DNA of 64,000 bases from Rhodococcus sp. RD6.2 (GCF_001040705.1 NZ_CVQP01000001.1:860324-924323), one strand, 5' to 3'. Shown: positions 29,709-39,148, counted from the stretch's first letter. Notes: generated from the letters alone by a model not told the origin. Program-made: numbers and translations.

Positions 29709-30602
29709 ATGCCCCTGTCTCCGCGCGTCCCCGAACTGGCTGCACTCGACGTGCTCCTGTCCGTTGCGCGACTCGGCAGCATGGGCGCCGCGGGACGGGA
29801 ACACGGACTCAGTCAGCAGGCGATCAGCGCTCGCGTCCGGTCCGCGGAGCGTCAGCTCGGCATCAAGGTGTTCGACCGCGCCACCACTGGTGTCACCCCC
29901 ACCTACGAGGGGGGACTGGTCCTCGAATGGGCCGCCGGAACCCTGACCGCCGCAGAGCAACTCGCCTCCGGAATCTCCGCCCTTCGCGGCGAGAGGGAAG
30001 CGAACCTGACCGTCGCGGCGAGCATGACCATCGCCGAGTACCTGGTGCCCGGCTGGACCGTCACCATGCGACGCAAGCATCCGACGGTCGTTACCTCCGT
30101 CCGCCTGCTCAACTCCACCGACGTCGTCGCCCAGGTGCTCTCCGGACAGGCCGAACTCGGATTCGTCGAGGGGCCTGAGGTGCCCGCCCGTCTCGATTCC
30201 CGGGAAGTTGCGCGCGACGAACTGGTGGTGGTGGTCCCGCCCGCACACCCGTGGGCGCGATCGGGGCCGATCGCGCCTGCCGAACTCGCGCGAACGCCGT
30301 TGATCCAGCGTGAATTCGGGTCGGGCACCCGCAACACCCTGGAGCGGGCCGTCCCCGGATGTGTGGCACCGCTGCTCGAGCTGACGTCCTGCACCGCGGT
30401 CAAGGCTGCCGTTGTCGCAGGCAACGCGCCCGCCGTCGTGTCGTCGCTCGCCGTGGCCGCCGACATCGTCGACGGCAGGCTCGTCGCCGTCGAACTCGAG
30501 GGACTTCGTCTGCCGAGACGGTTGCTCGCCGTGTGGGATCACGCCAGCGGGCTGCGGGGCTCCGCACGGGAGTTCCTCGACATCGCGGCCGGTGCGCGGT
30601 GA
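29709..30602 (+). CDS. LysR-family transcriptional regulator
   Basis: The protein has 297 residues. The winged HTH is clear: LDVLLSVARLGSMGAAGREH, then LSQQAISARVRSAERQLGIK. A periplasmic-binding-protein-like effector domain follows (LTVAASMTIAEYLVPGW; ELGFVEGPEVPARL; DELVVVVPPAHPWA). I start at 29709, where a -10 element sits close upstream; the frame from 29664 would add 15 residues ahead of the HTH. The target is unclear because no divergent partner is adjacent. Homologues often neighbour sulfur or transport genes. Confidence 0.9.
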   Translation: MPLSPRVPELAALDVLLSVARLGSMGAAGREHGLSQQAISARVRSAERQLGIKVFDRATTGVTPTYEGGLVLEWAAGTLTAAEQLASGISALRGEREANLTVAASMTIAEYLVPGWTVTMRRKHPTVVTSVRLLNSTDVVAQVLSGQAELGFVEGPEVPARLDSREVARDELVVVVPPAHPWARSGPIAPAELARTPLIQREFGSGTRNTLERAVPGCVAPLLELTSCTAVKAAVVAGNAPAVVSSLAVAADIVDGRLVAVELEGLRLPRRLLAVWDHASGLRGSAREFLDIAAGAR

Positions 30603-30799
30603 TGCCGTTGCACCGCAGACACACCGAGGTCGGCGTCAGCCGTCGCTCTGCACGACGTCGAGGATTCCGGGGTCTGCGCTGAGTCGATACGACCGGCGCC
30701 GACATCGACGACCTGGCCGGACGCGTACTCGACGTCCTCGGCCGGTACGAGGCGGGCCGAGGCCAGGAGCGATAGGCCGTCATTGCGGCGAATCCTCCG

Positions 30800-30805
30800 T
30801 ATGCT
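30800..30805 (+). promoter_or_regulatory. -10 element TATGCT, leaderless methyltransferase transcript
   Basis: TATGCT ends six bases before the GTG at 30812. With no ribosome-binding site before that codon, this predicts a leaderless mRNA beginning at GTG. Confidence 0.55.
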
Positions 30806-30811
30806 GAGTCC

Positions 30812-31597
30812 GTGCCCCTGTGGGACGGACACGAGTACGCCGAGGTGAGTGCGCTGCAACGCACGCTCGCCGGGCAGGCGCTGGCCGGCCTCAGCCTGCG
30901 CGGCGACGAGCAGGTCCTCGACATCGGTTGCGGGGACGGCCTGGTCAGTCTCGAACTGGCGGCGCGGGTGCCGCGGGGGTCGGTCGTCGGGATCGACGCG
31001 TCACCGCGGATGATCGAGACGGCCACTGCACGCCCGGTTCCGGCGGGTGCGTCGGCGCGGTTCCTGGTCGGCGATGCCCGCGACCTGCCGTTCGCCGACG
31101 AGTTCGACCTGGTGGTGTCGTTCAATGCGCTGCACTGGGTACCCGAGCAGCGTCGCGCTCTGGAGTCCCTTGCGCACGCGCTTCGGCCGGGTGGCCGGGC
31201 GGTGGTCCAGATGGTCTGTGCCAGTGAGCGTTCCAGTGTCGAAGGCATCGAGATGGAGGTCGCCCGCCGGCCTGAGTGGGCGACGGATTTCGTGGGGTTC
31301 GAGGCGCCCTACGTGCACCCCGCGCCCGACGAGTACGCGGCGCTCGCCGAGGCGGCGGGATTAGCGGTGACGGGGCGACGGACGTGGGAAGTGGAGTGGG
31401 ACTTCGGTTCTCGCTGGGATTTCCTGCGGTGGTGCACGGTGGGGTCCACAGACTGGACGCGACGCCTCGAACCCGACCGTGCCGCCCGGTTCATGGCCGA
31501 CGTCGTCGCCGCGTACGAGGCGGTCGCGGGTAGGCCGGGACTGTTCCGGTTCAGTCAGATGCGCGTCGAGTTGAGCCGCGACGGCGCCCGTGGGTGA
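30812..31597 (+). CDS. Class I SAM-dependent methyltransferase
   Basis: The protein has 261 residues. The SAM-binding glycine loop is VLDIGCGDGLVSLELAAR, the acidic residue after strand 2 is in GIDASPRMIE, and motif III is DLVVSFNALHWVPEQ. This is the ubiE/trans-aconitate type pattern. Tam-like or small-acid methyltransferases share the HWV block, so a carboxylate acceptor is possible. The GTG start is set by the -10 six bases upstream. It stands alone, 68 bp from the convergent trmL. Confidence 0.82.
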   Translation: MPLWDGHEYAEVSALQRTLAGQALAGLSLRGDEQVLDIGCGDGLVSLELAARVPRGSVVGIDASPRMIETATARPVPAGASARFLVGDARDLPFADEFDLVVSFNALHWVPEQRRALESLAHALRPGGRAVVQMVCASERSSVEGIEMEVARRPEWATDFVGFEAPYVHPAPDEYAALAEAAGLAVTGRRTWEVEWDFGSRWDFLRWCTVGSTDWTRRLEPDRAARFMADVVAAYEAVAGRPGLFRFSQMRVELSRDGARG

Positions 31598-31664
31598 GGC
31601 AGGGCGACCCTGTCCCGACAATCGGGGGGCGTCGACCTCCGCCGACGGCTGGCCGTGCTCTGAA

Positions 31665-32129
31665 TCAGACGCCGCCGGCGAACCCGTGCTGGCGCCATGC
31701 CTCGTACGTCACCACGGCAGCGGCGTTCGACAGGTTCAGTGACCGCCGTCCCGGGATCATCGGGATCCGCACCCGGCTCGTGACGTGCGGGTCGGCGAGC
31801 ACTTCGTCCGACAGGCCAGTCGGTTCCGGACCGAACAGCAGCACGTCGCCGGGCAGGTACTCGATGTCGGCGTACGAGGTGTCGGCGTGTGCGGTGAACG
31901 CGAACACCCGTTCCGGCGCCAGCGCCGCCCATGCCGCCTCGAGGTCCGCGTGGACCGTCACCGAAGCCAGGTCGTGGTAGTCCAGGCCCGCCCGCCGCAG
32001 CTTCGGCTCGGACAGGTCGAAGCCGAGCGGCTCCACCAGGTGCAGCTCACTTCCCGTCCCGGCGACCAACCGGATGGCGTTGCCGGTGTTCGGGGGGATG
32101 CGGGGCTCGTGAAACAGGAGACGGAACAC
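31665..32129 (-). CDS. trmL: tRNA (cytidine/uridine-34-2'-O)-methyltransferase
   Basis: This is a 154-residue SPOUT methyltransferase. FHEPRIPPNTGNAIRL opens the domain, LLFGPEPTGL is the SAM-knot loop, and RRSLNLSNAAAVVTYEAWRQ is the conserved C-terminal knot of TrmL/CspR proteins. It methylates the ribose of the wobble base in certain leucine tRNAs. The GTG at 32129 gives the family's usual length; the much longer frame upstream is not protein-like. Confidence 0.92.
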   Translation of the reverse strand: MFRLLFHEPRIPPNTGNAIRLVAGTGSELHLVEPLGFDLSEPKLRRAGLDYHDLASVTVHADLEAAWAALAPERVFAFTAHADTSYADIEYLPGDVLLFGPEPTGLSDEVLADPHVTSRVRIPMIPGRRSLNLSNAAAVVTYEAWRQHGFAGGV

Positions 32130-32309
32130 GGCACAAGCTTGCCATCCGCCCTGCCCGGCCGGTTGCCGACCCGGGTCAGGCGTGCGGACCAGGCACGACC
32201 TCCGGCGTGTGGGTCGCTCGGCAACCTCCGATGGGGCACCAGGGGACCCGCTGCGGGCCGCTGACGTGCACGGCTGTGCCGTGTCGGGGGCGGCGGGCAG
32301 GATCGGGGT

Positions 32310-32915
32310 ATGGCTGAGGAGATCGAAGAGTTCGTCGGTGAGGATTTCTCCGATGCGCGGCTGCCGCGGCAGCACTGGATTCGGCGGCACTACACGGGGT
32401 GCACGTTCCGCGACGCGGACCTGAGCGAGCTGCGGACCGAGCACGTGGTCTTCACGGACTGCGACTTCACCGGCGCCGACCTCAGCGACGGGGTGCACAC
32501 CGTGACGGCATTTCGATCCTGCACGTTCGCTCGGACAACCCTGTGGCACAGCCAGTTTCGAAGCTCAACTTTGATGGGGTCGACGTTCGAGCAGTGTCGG
32601 ATGCGGCCCGTCGACTTCGACGAGGTCGACTTCACGCTCGCCTCCCTCGGGCGAGCAGACCTGCGCGGCATCGACTTCACCGACTGCCGGCTGCGCGAGG
32701 CGAACCTCGTCGAGGCGGATCTGCGCAAGGCGGACCTGCGGGCCGTCGACCTGCACGGCGCCCGGACCTTCGGGCTTCGCCTCGAGGACGCGGACCTGCG
32801 AGGTGCCCACGTCGACGCGTCGCTGTGGACTTCCGCGAAGCTGACCGGCGCGAAGATCGACCTCACCCAGGCCGTCGCGATGGCCGCGGCCAACGGACTC
32901 GTTGTCGAGCAGTGA
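32310..32915 (+). CDS. Pentapeptide-repeat protein
   Basis: The protein has 201 residues. A(D/N)LxX-type repeats run through most of the length (for example CTFRDADLSELR, CDFTGADLSDGV, GRADLRGIDFTDCRLREANL, EADLRKADLRAVDL), which fold into a right-handed quadrilateral beta-helix. Related proteins such as MfpA and Qnr mimic DNA and protect gyrase from quinolones. Others have no such role, and nothing here proves it. There is no signal peptide and no clear operon partner. Confidence 0.9.
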   Translation: MAEEIEEFVGEDFSDARLPRQHWIRRHYTGCTFRDADLSELRTEHVVFTDCDFTGADLSDGVHTVTAFRSCTFARTTLWHSQFRSSTLMGSTFEQCRMRPVDFDEVDFTLASLGRADLRGIDFTDCRLREANLVEADLRKADLRAVDLHGARTFGLRLEDADLRGAHVDASLWTSAKLTGAKIDLTQAVAMAAANGLVVEQ

Positions 32916-32954
32916 CGGGTTGCCCGGGCCCGCGGACGCCACCATGCTGTGGCA

Positions 32955-33392
32955 ATGGGAACGGTCACGAGGTCCATTGACCTGCCGATCGCCGCGGATA
33001 CAGCGTGCGCGCTCGCGCAGAAACCCGAACTGTTCGACTTCGTACTCCGGCCGATCCTCCGAATTCGCACACTGCAGCGGCCCGACCACATCGGGCCCGG
33101 CTCCCGAGTCTCGGGCCGGCTGTGGTGGTTCGGGGTGATCCCCGCGTGGACCCATCACCTGACGTTGCTGCGACTGGACGCCACCGAGATCCTCACCCGA
33201 GAACACGGCGGTCTCGTTCGAACGTGGAATCACCACCTGACGTTCACTCCGACGGGCGAGCACTCCTGTCGGTACACCGACGAGATCGAGATCGACGACG
33301 GCTGGCGCGGCGCGGTGGTCGGCCCTGTTGCCCACCTGTTGTTCCGGCACCGCCACCGGCGCTGGCGGGCGCTGGCCGCGGTGCTCGCGTGA
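32955..33392 (+). CDS. SRPBCC (START/Bet v1-like) ligand-binding protein
   Basis: This 145-residue protein begins GTVTRSIDLPIAADTACALA, the first strand of the SRPBCC fold, with GGLVRTWNHHLTFTPTGEHS and RYTDEIEIDDGWRG later. These proteins bind hydrophobic ligands or act as lyases or co-chaperones. The start is either the GTG at 32949 or the ATG at 32955; a CATGCT element six bases before 32955 favours a leaderless ATG start. It is convergent with the acetyltransferase, 9 bp apart. Ligand unknown. Confidence 0.75.
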   Translation: MGTVTRSIDLPIAADTACALAQKPELFDFVLRPILRIRTLQRPDHIGPGSRVSGRLWWFGVIPAWTHHLTLLRLDATEILTREHGGLVRTWNHHLTFTPTGEHSCRYTDEIEIDDGWRGAVVGPVAHLLFRHRHRRWRALAAVLA

Positions 33393-33401
33393 CCGGGCGG
33401 G

Positions 33402-33923
33402 TCAGCGGACGAACTCGCGGGCCAACAGGTCCATCAGCAGTCCGTCATCCCAGGTGCCGTCGTGGCGCATCTCGTATTCCCGCATCACCCCGACCTCTGT
33501 GAACCCGACCTTGCGGTAGCAGGCGATGGCCGCGGCATTCGCGACGTTCGGATCGATCACGAGCCGGTGATGGTGGTGGTCGTCGATCAGGTGCGTGCAC
33601 AGCACCCGGATCACCTCCGTGCCCAGCCCGCGGCCGTGCACCTCGGCGGACAGGAAGAGGTCCAGGCCGGCGTGCCGGTACTGGGGGTCCGCCTCGAAGT
33701 ACCACTGCGCGAACCCGACGATCCGGTCGTCCGTCAAGACGGTGTAGCCGGTGGTGTCGGGCTCGAGGGCCTCCGGCCAGTCGTCGTCGGGCATCTGCCA
33801 CCAGCGCCGGACCTCCGGCTCCCGGTGGATCTCCCGCAGTCGTCGACGATGCTCCGGCCGAAGGGGTGTCAACACGACCCGCGGACCGCGCAATTCGGGC
33901 GCGAGTTCAGGACTGTGTGCCAT
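33402..33923 (-). CDS. GNAT-family N-acetyltransferase
   Basis: The protein has 173 residues. Acetyl-CoA-binding motif A is visible as [20 protein letters not shown], and the [22 protein letters not shown] block is the usual C-terminal part. It resembles the aminoglycoside 6'-acetyltransferase AacA4/RimJ-like group, but substrate cannot be assigned. The ATG at 33923 is preferred. The frame further upstream reads through the folD promoter. It is divergent from folD with about 30 bp between starts. Confidence 0.87.
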   Translation of the reverse strand: MAHSPELAPELRGPRVVLTPLRPEHRRRLREIHREPEVRRWWQMPDDDWPEALEPDTTGYTVLTDDRIVGFAQWYFEADPQYRHAGLDLFLSAEVHGRGLGTEVIRVLCTHLIDDHHHHRLVIDPNVANAAAIACYRKVGFTEVGVMREYEMRHDGTWDDGLLMDLLAREFVR

Positions 33924-33954
33924 GTGTCCAGTGTTACCTGAAAGAATGGGCGCC

Positions 33955-34815
33955 GTGACTGCGACGATTCTCGATGGCAAGGCAACCCGTGACGAGATCT
34001 TCGTCGACCTGAAGGCTCGGGTGGACGAACTGAAGGCCAAGGGCATCACCCCCGGACTGGGCACGGTGCTCGTCGGCGACGACCCCGGTTCGGCGTCCTA
34101 CGTGCGTGGCAAGCACGCCGACTGCGCGAAGGTCGGCATCAATTCGCTGCGCCGCGATCTGCCCGCCGACATCACCCAGGCCGAGCTCGAGGCCGTCATC
34201 GACGAACTCAACGCAAACCCGGAGTGCACCGGTTACATTGTGCAGCTGCCGCTGCCGAAGCACCTCGACGAGAACGCCGCGCTCGAACGCATCGACCCCG
34301 ACAAGGACGCGGACGGACTGCACCCGGTCAACCTGGGCCGTCTGGTTCTCGGCAAGGAAGCGACGCTGCCCTGCACCCCGCGCGGTGTCGTGCACCTGCT
34401 GCGTCGCTACGACGTCCCGATCGACGGTGCACGCGTGACCGTCGTGGGTCGCGGCGTCACCATCGGCCGGCCGATCGGTCTGCTGCTGACGCGTCGCAGT
34501 GAGAACGCCACCGTCACCCTCTGCCACACCGGCACCAAGGATCTCGCCGCTGAGGTCCGCCGTGCCGACATCGTCGTCGCAGCCGCCGGAGTCGCGGGTC
34601 TGATCACCGCCGACATGGTCAAGCCGGGTGCCGCCGTCCTCGACGTCGGAGTCAGCCGCACCCCCGACGGCCTGCGCGGTGACGTCGCCGACGACGTTCG
34701 CGAGGTCGCCGGGTTCATCTCCCCGAATCCGGGTGGTGTCGGACCGCTGACGCGCGCGTTCCTACTGAGCAACGTGGTCGAGCGCGCCGAACAGCTCGCG
34801 GCCGAGTCGGCCTGA
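33955..34815 (+). CDS. folD: Methylenetetrahydrofolate dehydrogenase / methenyl-THF cyclohydrolase
   Basis: This 286-residue bifunctional enzyme interconverts 5,10-methylene-THF and 10-formyl-THF, feeding purine and formyl-Met synthesis. The signatures [13 protein letters not shown] and [14 protein letters not shown] are present, as is the NADP site [13 protein letters not shown] with [12 protein letters not shown] at the end. The catalytic Lys lies near [19 protein letters not shown] at 33955 ([12 protein letters not shown]) is preferred because an AAGAAT -10-like element sits about seven bases upstream. The ATG at 33946 is the alternative. DUF3017 follows by 5 bp. Confidence 0.95.
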   Translation: MTATILDGKATRDEIFVDLKARVDELKAKGITPGLGTVLVGDDPGSASYVRGKHADCAKVGINSLRRDLPADITQAELEAVIDELNANPECTGYIVQLPLPKHLDENAALERIDPDKDADGLHPVNLGRLVLGKEATLPCTPRGVVHLLRRYDVPIDGARVTVVGRGVTIGRPIGLLLTRRSENATVTLCHTGTKDLAAEVRRADIVVAAAGVAGLITADMVKPGAAVLDVGVSRTPDGLRGDVADDVREVAGFISPNPGGVGPLTRAFLLSNVVERAEQLAAESA

Positions 34816-34820
34816 CCACG

Positions 34821-35126
34821 GTGACGGCCGCCGCGGAGCCGGCGAACCGGTGGCTTCGGTTCGCGCGGAGGAACCTGCCCTTGATCGTGGTCGCGGTGAT
34901 CGTCCTGGTCGCCATCGGGTTCGTGCTTGCGGACCGGTGGCGGCGTGGAGCTTTCGTGTTCGGGATCGCGACCCTCGTCGCAGCCGGGTTCCGGCTCTGC
35001 TTCAGGACCGAGGAGGTCGGCCTGCTCGCCGTGCGCGGGCAGGCGTTCGATGTCACGGCGTTGACCCTCGTCGGCGGAGCCATCGTGTGGCTCGCGGTGT
35101 CCATCGACCCGCTCGGGACCGGCTGA
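34821..35126 (+). CDS. DUF3017 small membrane protein
   Basis: This 101-residue protein has three hydrophobic segments (residues about 20-38, 43-60 and 76-95). The Arg-rich N-terminus is inside by the positive-inside rule. DUF3017 proteins lie directly after folD throughout actinobacteria; their role is unknown. The 5-bp gap to folD indicates one transcript. Confidence 0.9.
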   Translation: MTAAAEPANRWLRFARRNLPLIVVAVIVLVAIGFVLADRWRRGAFVFGIATLVAAGFRLCFRTEEVGLLAVRGQAFDVTALTLVGGAIVWLAVSIDPLGTG

Positions 35127-35149
35127 GCCGCTCCGGTCTTGTCGAACTA

Positions 35150-35186
35150 CCCGGCCGGTGTCGTCGGCGTGACGGCACCGGCCGGG
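35150..35186. terminator. Bidirectional hairpin terminator, folD-DUF3017 / metX
   Basis: CCCGGCCGGTG (35150-35160) pairs perfectly with CACCGGCCGGG (35176-35186). An inner CGTC/GACG pair lengthens the stem. It stands between two convergent transcripts, with no U-run. Confidence 0.78.
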
Positions 35187-35192
35187 CGTCGA

Positions 35193-36431
35193 CTAGCGGT
35201 CCGCGCGTGCAGCCCTGGCCATGGAGAGGGTCTCGCCCATCAAACCTGTCACCCACTCGACCTCGGTGAGGAAGCCGTCGTGCCCGGCGGGCGAATTCAC
35301 GATCCGCGTGCCGTCGCAACCGGGGAGCAGCTCCGCCATCTCCATGATCTGGTGCAGTGGCATGATCCGGTCGGAGTCGATGGCGCCGACGATGGTCGGA
35401 ACCGCGGTCGAGGAGAGAGCGGCGGCAATGCCACCGCGGCCACGGCCGACGTCGTGCTTGTTCGCGCAGTGGGTCAGGGCGACGAACGAGCCCGCGTCGA
35501 AGGTCGCCACGAGCTTGTTCGCGCAGTAGTCGAGGTAGCTGTGGACCGCGTACCGGCCGCCGTTCCAGATGTCCTCGCCATTCTGGGGGGCATTCTCGAA
35601 CTGGTCGTCGAGGGCGGCCGCGCCGCGATACGTCAGGTGGGCGAACCGGCGGGCGATGTTCAGCCCGTTGTCCGGGGAGGTGCCGGTGCCGTAGTAGTCG
35701 CCGCCGTGCCAGTTCACGTCGGCGGAGATGACGTCGATCTGGGCGGTGTGGCCGCCGATCTGGTCCGCCGTCGCGCGGGGGCTGACCGCGAGGAGCAGGG
35801 CCGAGGCGATCCGGTCCGGGTGGGCGATGATCCACTCGAGGGCGCGCATGCCGCCGAGTGAGCCGCCGATGACGGCCGCGAACCGATCGATCCCCAGCTT
35901 GTCCGCGAGTACGCGTTCCGTTTCGACCTGGTCGCGCACCGAGATCGCGGGGAATCGAGAGCCCCATGCCTGGCCGTCCGGTGCGGGTGAGGCGGGACCG
36001 GTCGTGCCGCGGCAGCTGCCGAGCACATTGGTGACGAGCACGCACCATTCGTCGGTGTCGACCGGCGCACCAGGGCCGACCATGCCCTCCCACCAGCCGG
36101 GGGTCGGGTGCACGTCGTCGGCCGGGCCGACCACATGGGAGTCCCCGGTGAGTGCGTGCTCGATCAACACGATGTTGTCCAGTTCGGGGCTCGGCTCGCC
36201 CCAACACTGAACGGCGACCGTGACGTCGGGCAGTTGGTCGCCCGACTCGAGGGCCAGCGTGCCGATCGAGAGATGGACCATGGTCCCGTCGGTCGGAGGG
36301 AACTCCAGGACGGGCCGGGTGTCGGGCGACGTGGTGGTAGCCGCGGAGGATCCGGCGGCCCCCGCGGGGCGCAGGTCAATGCCGCCGGAGAGCGAGGGTG
36401 TCGTGGTCGAATCTGTTGCTATAGGGAGCAC
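35193..36431 (-). CDS. metX: Homoserine O-acetyltransferase, distal paralogue
   Basis: This 412-residue alpha/beta hydrolase moves acetyl from acetyl-CoA to homoserine for methionine synthesis. Ser191 in GGSLGGMRALEW is the nucleophile, with Asp in GAIDSDRIMPL and His in [10 protein letters not shown] low-complexity N-terminus of about 40 residues precedes the domain. It lies directly behind a second metX on the same strand (55-bp gap). A TAACAT -10 element six bases before its GTG suggests its own leaderless transcript. All catalytic residues are intact, so both copies could be active. Confidence 0.93.
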   Translation of the reverse strand: MLPIATDSTTTPSLSGGIDLRPAGAAGSSAATTTSPDTRPVLEFPPTDGTMVHLSIGTLALESGDQLPDVTVAVQCWGEPSPELDNIVLIEHALTGDSHVVGPADDVHPTPGWWEGMVGPGAPVDTDEWCVLVTNVLGSCRGTTGPASPAPDGQAWGSRFPAISVRDQVETERVLADKLGIDRFAAVIGGSLGGMRALEWIIAHPDRIASALLLAVSPRATADQIGGHTAQIDVISADVNWHGGDYYGTGTSPDNGLNIARRFAHLTYRGAAALDDQFENAPQNGEDIWNGGRYAVHSYLDYCANKLVATFDAGSFVALTHCANKHDVGRGRGGIAAALSSTAVPTIVGAIDSDRIMPLHQIMEMAELLPGCDGTRIVNSPAGHDGFLTEVEWVTGLMGETLSMARAARADR

Positions 36432-36437
36432 GGCGCG

Positions 36438-36443
36438 ATGTTA
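36438..36443 (-). promoter_or_regulatory. -10 element TAACAT for the distal metX
   Basis: On the minus strand TAACAT is followed by six bases and then the GTG start at 36431. This predicts a leaderless transcript independent of the metY leader and its riboswitch. Confidence 0.5.
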
Positions 36444-36486
36444 TCGACTTGAAACACGGCCGATGGGGGCAATGGCGAAACTGGGA

Positions 36487-37680
36487 TCACGAATCGCGAT
36501 CGGGTGATGTGCGGTGGACGCTCCGCGCATCACGGTGGGTCCTGGCCAACTCCATCGTCTCGCCGAGCAGGGTGGTCACCCACGCGGCCTCTGTCAGGAA
36601 GCCGTCGTGGCCGTCCTTCGAGTTCACCACTCGAAGTCCCTCACACCCCGCGAGGTGGGTCGCGATCTCACGTTGCTGCCACAGCGGGTACAGGCGGTCC
36701 GAGTCGACGCCGCCGACGATCGTCGGCACCGTGCACGACGCCAGTGCCGCCTCGACCCCGCCGCGCCCGCGTCCGACGTCGTGCCGGTTCATTGCTTCGG
36801 TGAGGAGCACGTAGGTGGCCGCGTCGAAGCGGGCCACCAGTTTGGACGCCTGGTGTTGGAGGTAGCTGTCCACCGCGTAACGGCCCCCGGTGCGCGGGTC
36901 TTCGCCGTCCTGGGGATCGTTGTGGAATCTGGCGTCGAGCTCACCCTCGGTGCGGTAGCTCAGGTGCGCGATGCGGCGTGCGACGCTCAGGCCGGCATCG
37001 GGGCTACGTCCGGTGCCGTGGTAGTCCCCGCCCTGCCAATCCGGGTCCGCTGTGATCGCCGCCATCTGGGTGGTCTGGGTTCCGATCTGGTCGGCGCTGG
37101 CCCGTGCGCCGACAGCGAGAACCAGTGCGGCCGTTACCCTTTCGGGGTGCTCGATGATCCACTCGAGGGTACGCATGCCGCCCATCGATCCGCCCAGGAC
37201 GGCGGCGAACCGTTCGATGCCGAGCAGATCCGCGAGGGCCGCCTCGGCGGCGACCTGGTCGCGAATGGAGATGCCGGGGAACCGGGATCCCCAGTGCCGT
37301 CCGTCGGGCGCGAGGGAGGCGGGTCCGGTGGTGCCGCGGCAGCCGCCGAGCACGTTGGTGGCCAGGACGCACCACTCGTTGGTGTCGATGGGTGCGCCGG
37401 GGCCGACCATGCCGTCCCACCAGCCGGGCGAGGGATGACCCTCGCCCGCCGGTCCGGTGACGTGCGAGTCGCCGGTCAATGCGTGTTCGACGAGCACCAC
37501 GTTGTCCCGGGTCGCGCTCGGTTCGCCCCACGCCTGAACGGCGAGGGTGACGTCGGGCAACAGGGTCCCGTCCTCGAGCGTCAGCGAACCGATGGGAATT
37601 GTGGTCAGCCGCCCGTCCGGCAACGGGAACACCTCTCGGGACCCGGCCGGACGGGGGCTGGAGACGGAACCGACTGTCAA
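36487..37680 (-). CDS. metX: Homoserine O-acetyltransferase, metY-proximal paralogue
   Basis: The protein has 397 residues. Nucleophile Ser165 lies in [12 protein letters not shown], Asp in [11 protein letters not shown] and His in [32 protein letters not shown] is the conserved lid and active-site loop. It starts with a TTG at 37680 that overlaps the metY stop as TTGA, so its translation is probably coupled to metY. This is the usual actinobacterial metY-metX order. It resembles the next metX along most of its length, evidence of tandem duplication. Confidence 0.93.
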   Translation of the reverse strand: MTVGSVSSPRPAGSREVFPLPDGRLTTIPIGSLTLEDGTLLPDVTLAVQAWGEPSATRDNVVLVEHALTGDSHVTGPAGEGHPSPGWWDGMVGPGAPIDTNEWCVLATNVLGGCRGTTGPASLAPDGRHWGSRFPGISIRDQVAAEAALADLLGIERFAAVLGGSMGGMRTLEWIIEHPERVTAALVLAVGARASADQIGTQTTQMAAITADPDWQGGDYHGTGRSPDAGLSVARRIAHLSYRTEGELDARFHNDPQDGEDPRTGGRYAVDSYLQHQASKLVARFDAATYVLLTEAMNRHDVGRGRGGVEAALASCTVPTIVGGVDSDRLYPLWQQREIATHLAGCEGLRVVNSKDGHDGFLTEAAWVTTLLGETMELARTHRDARSVHRTSPDRDS

Positions 37681-38981
37681 GACGCCGCCGCCGCGAAACC
37701 GGCCTCGAGGTCGGCCAGGATGTCGTCGATGCCCTCGATGCCGACCGCGAGACGCACCAGGCCCGGGGTGACGCCGGACGCGAGCTGTTCCGCGGGTGTC
37801 AGCTGCGAATGGGTGGTCGAAGCGGGGTGGATCACGAGCGAACGCACGTCGCCGATGTTAGCCACATGGCTGTGCAGGGTGAGGGCGTCGACGAACTTCT
37901 TGCCCGCATCCACGCCGCCCGCCAGCTCGAACGCGACGATGGCGCCTGCGCCCTTCGGTGCGAGCTTCTGCGCCCGCTCGTACCACGGTGAACTCGGCAG
38001 CCCCGCATACGCGACGCGGACGACGTCGTCGCGTCCTTCCAGGAACTCCGCGACCCGCTGCGCGTTCTGCACGTGACGCTCGACCCGAAGGCTCAGCGTC
38101 TCGATGCCCTGGCTGATCAGGAACGCGTTGAACGGGGAGACGGCCGACCCGAGGTCGCGCAGCAACTGCACCCGCGCCTTGAGTGCGTACGCGGGAGCGC
38201 CGAGGTCGGCGAACACCGCGCCGTGGTAGCTGGGATCAGGGGTGGTGAAGCCGGGGTGGCGACCTTGCGTCCAGTCGAAGGTGCCGCCGTCGACGATGAC
38301 GCCCGCGATCGCCGTGCCGTGGCCGCCGAGGTACTTCGTCGCCGAGTGCACGACGATGTCCGCGCCGTGCTCGAGCGGGCGCAGCAGGTACGGCGTCGCG
38401 ACGGTGTTGTCGACGATCAGCGGAATCCCCGCTTCGTGTCCGACGGCGGAGACGCCGGGGATGTCGAGGATGTCGTTGCGCGGATTCGAGATCGACTCGC
38501 CGTAGAACGCGACGGTGTTCGGGCGGATCGCGTCACGCCACTGGTCGAGGTTGTCGGGATCCTCGACGAACGTCACCTCGATGCCCAGCTTCGCGAGGCT
38601 GTAGTGGAAGAGGTTGTACGTGCCGCCGTACAGGCTCGGGCTCGACACCACGTGATCGCCCGCGCTCGCGATGTTGAGGATCGCGAACGTCGACGCTGCC
38701 TGCCCCGACGACAGCAGCAGCGAGGCGACGCCGCCCTCGAGAGCGGTGATCCGCTGCTCGACGGCGTCCTGCGTCGGGTTCATGATTCGGGTGTAGATGT
38801 TGCCGGGCTCGGCGAGGCCGAACAGCGCTGCAGCGTGATCGGTGTTGTCGAACGTGTACGAGGTGGTCTGGTAGATCGGCAGTGCCCGGGCCTTGGTCGT
38901 GGCGTCGGACGTCTGTCCCGCGTGGATCTGCTTCGTCTCGAAGCTCCAGCTCGCGGTCGGATCGATCGTGTTCTCGCTCAT
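37677..38981 (-). CDS. metY: O-acetylhomoserine sulfhydrylase (bifunctional OAH/OAS type)
   Basis: This 434-residue PLP enzyme of the Cys/Met gamma family uses O-acetylhomoserine and sulfide to make homocysteine. The PLP lysine is Lys216 in [32 protein letters not shown] and the [17 protein letters not shown] block are also typical of MetY rather than cystathionine gamma-synthase. The ATG at 38981 has GGAG upstream. The 250-bp leader holds a SAM-IV riboswitch and a poly-Cys leader ORF. metX follows with a 4-bp overlap. Confidence 0.95.
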   Translation of the reverse strand: MSENTIDPTASWSFETKQIHAGQTSDATTKARALPIYQTTSYTFDNTDHAAALFGLAEPGNIYTRIMNPTQDAVEQRITALEGGVASLLLSSGQAASTFAILNIASAGDHVVSSPSLYGGTYNLFHYSLAKLGIEVTFVEDPDNLDQWRDAIRPNTVAFYGESISNPRNDILDIPGVSAVGHEAGIPLIVDNTVATPYLLRPLEHGADIVVHSATKYLGGHGTAIAGVIVDGGTFDWTQGRHPGFTTPDPSYHGAVFADLGAPAYALKARVQLLRDLGSAVSPFNAFLISQGIETLSLRVERHVQNAQRVAEFLEGRDDVVRVAYAGLPSSPWYERAQKLAPKGAGAIVAFELAGGVDAGKKFVDALTLHSHVANIGDVRSLVIHPASTTHSQLTPAEQLASGVTPGLVRLAVGIEGIDDILADLEAGFAAAAS

Positions 38982-39047
38982 GGGTTGGCTCTGCTCCAGG
39001 TTGTGTTCCGAAGATGAGGCGCGACGGGGCGCCCTGGCTGATGGGGC

Positions 39048-39068
39048 CTATCTGCGACAGCAACACAT
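39048..39068 (-). CDS. Leader ORF encoding Met-Cys-Cys-Cys-Arg-Arg upstream of metY
   Basis: On the minus strand ATG TGT TGC TGT CGC AGA TAG encodes MCCCRR. GGAGG lies seven bases before the ATG. It ends 66 bp before metY and begins about 80 bp after the riboswitch. In mycobacteria short polycysteine ORFs act as cysteine-responsive attenuators of downstream genes. Here the ORF is leadered and sits in the methionine operon. Expression is predicted, not shown; a chance run of three Cys codons behind a good Shine-Dalgarno site is unlikely. Confidence 0.7.
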   Translation of the reverse strand: MCCCRR

Positions 39069-39102
39069 GGTGAAACCTCCGGTGGGTCGTGGCCCTGTTG
39101 GT

Positions 39103-39122
39103 GGGTCCGTCCCAGCGGACCC
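39103..39122 (-). promoter_or_regulatory. Hairpin between SAM-IV aptamer and leader ORF
   Basis: A 7-bp perfect stem (39103-39109 with 39116-39122) and 6-base loop lie between the aptamer and the leader ORF. It could be part of the expression platform or a pause site. No U-run follows, so simple intrinsic termination is not evident. Confidence 0.45.
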
Positions 39123-39148
39123 GCGCTTGTCCTCCACTGTGCGGAGAA

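Noticed and set aside
30683-30775. A short plus-strand frame after the LysR gene looks like a protein C-terminus (DDLAGRVLDVLGRYEAGR)
   Set aside because: It has no start codon and is preceded by a stop; at 31 codons it may be a gene relic or chance.
32310-32915. Quinolone-resistance protein call (MfpA/Qnr) for the pentapeptide-repeat protein
   Set aside because: The repeat pattern alone does not define the gyrase-binding subgroup, so only the fold is claimed.
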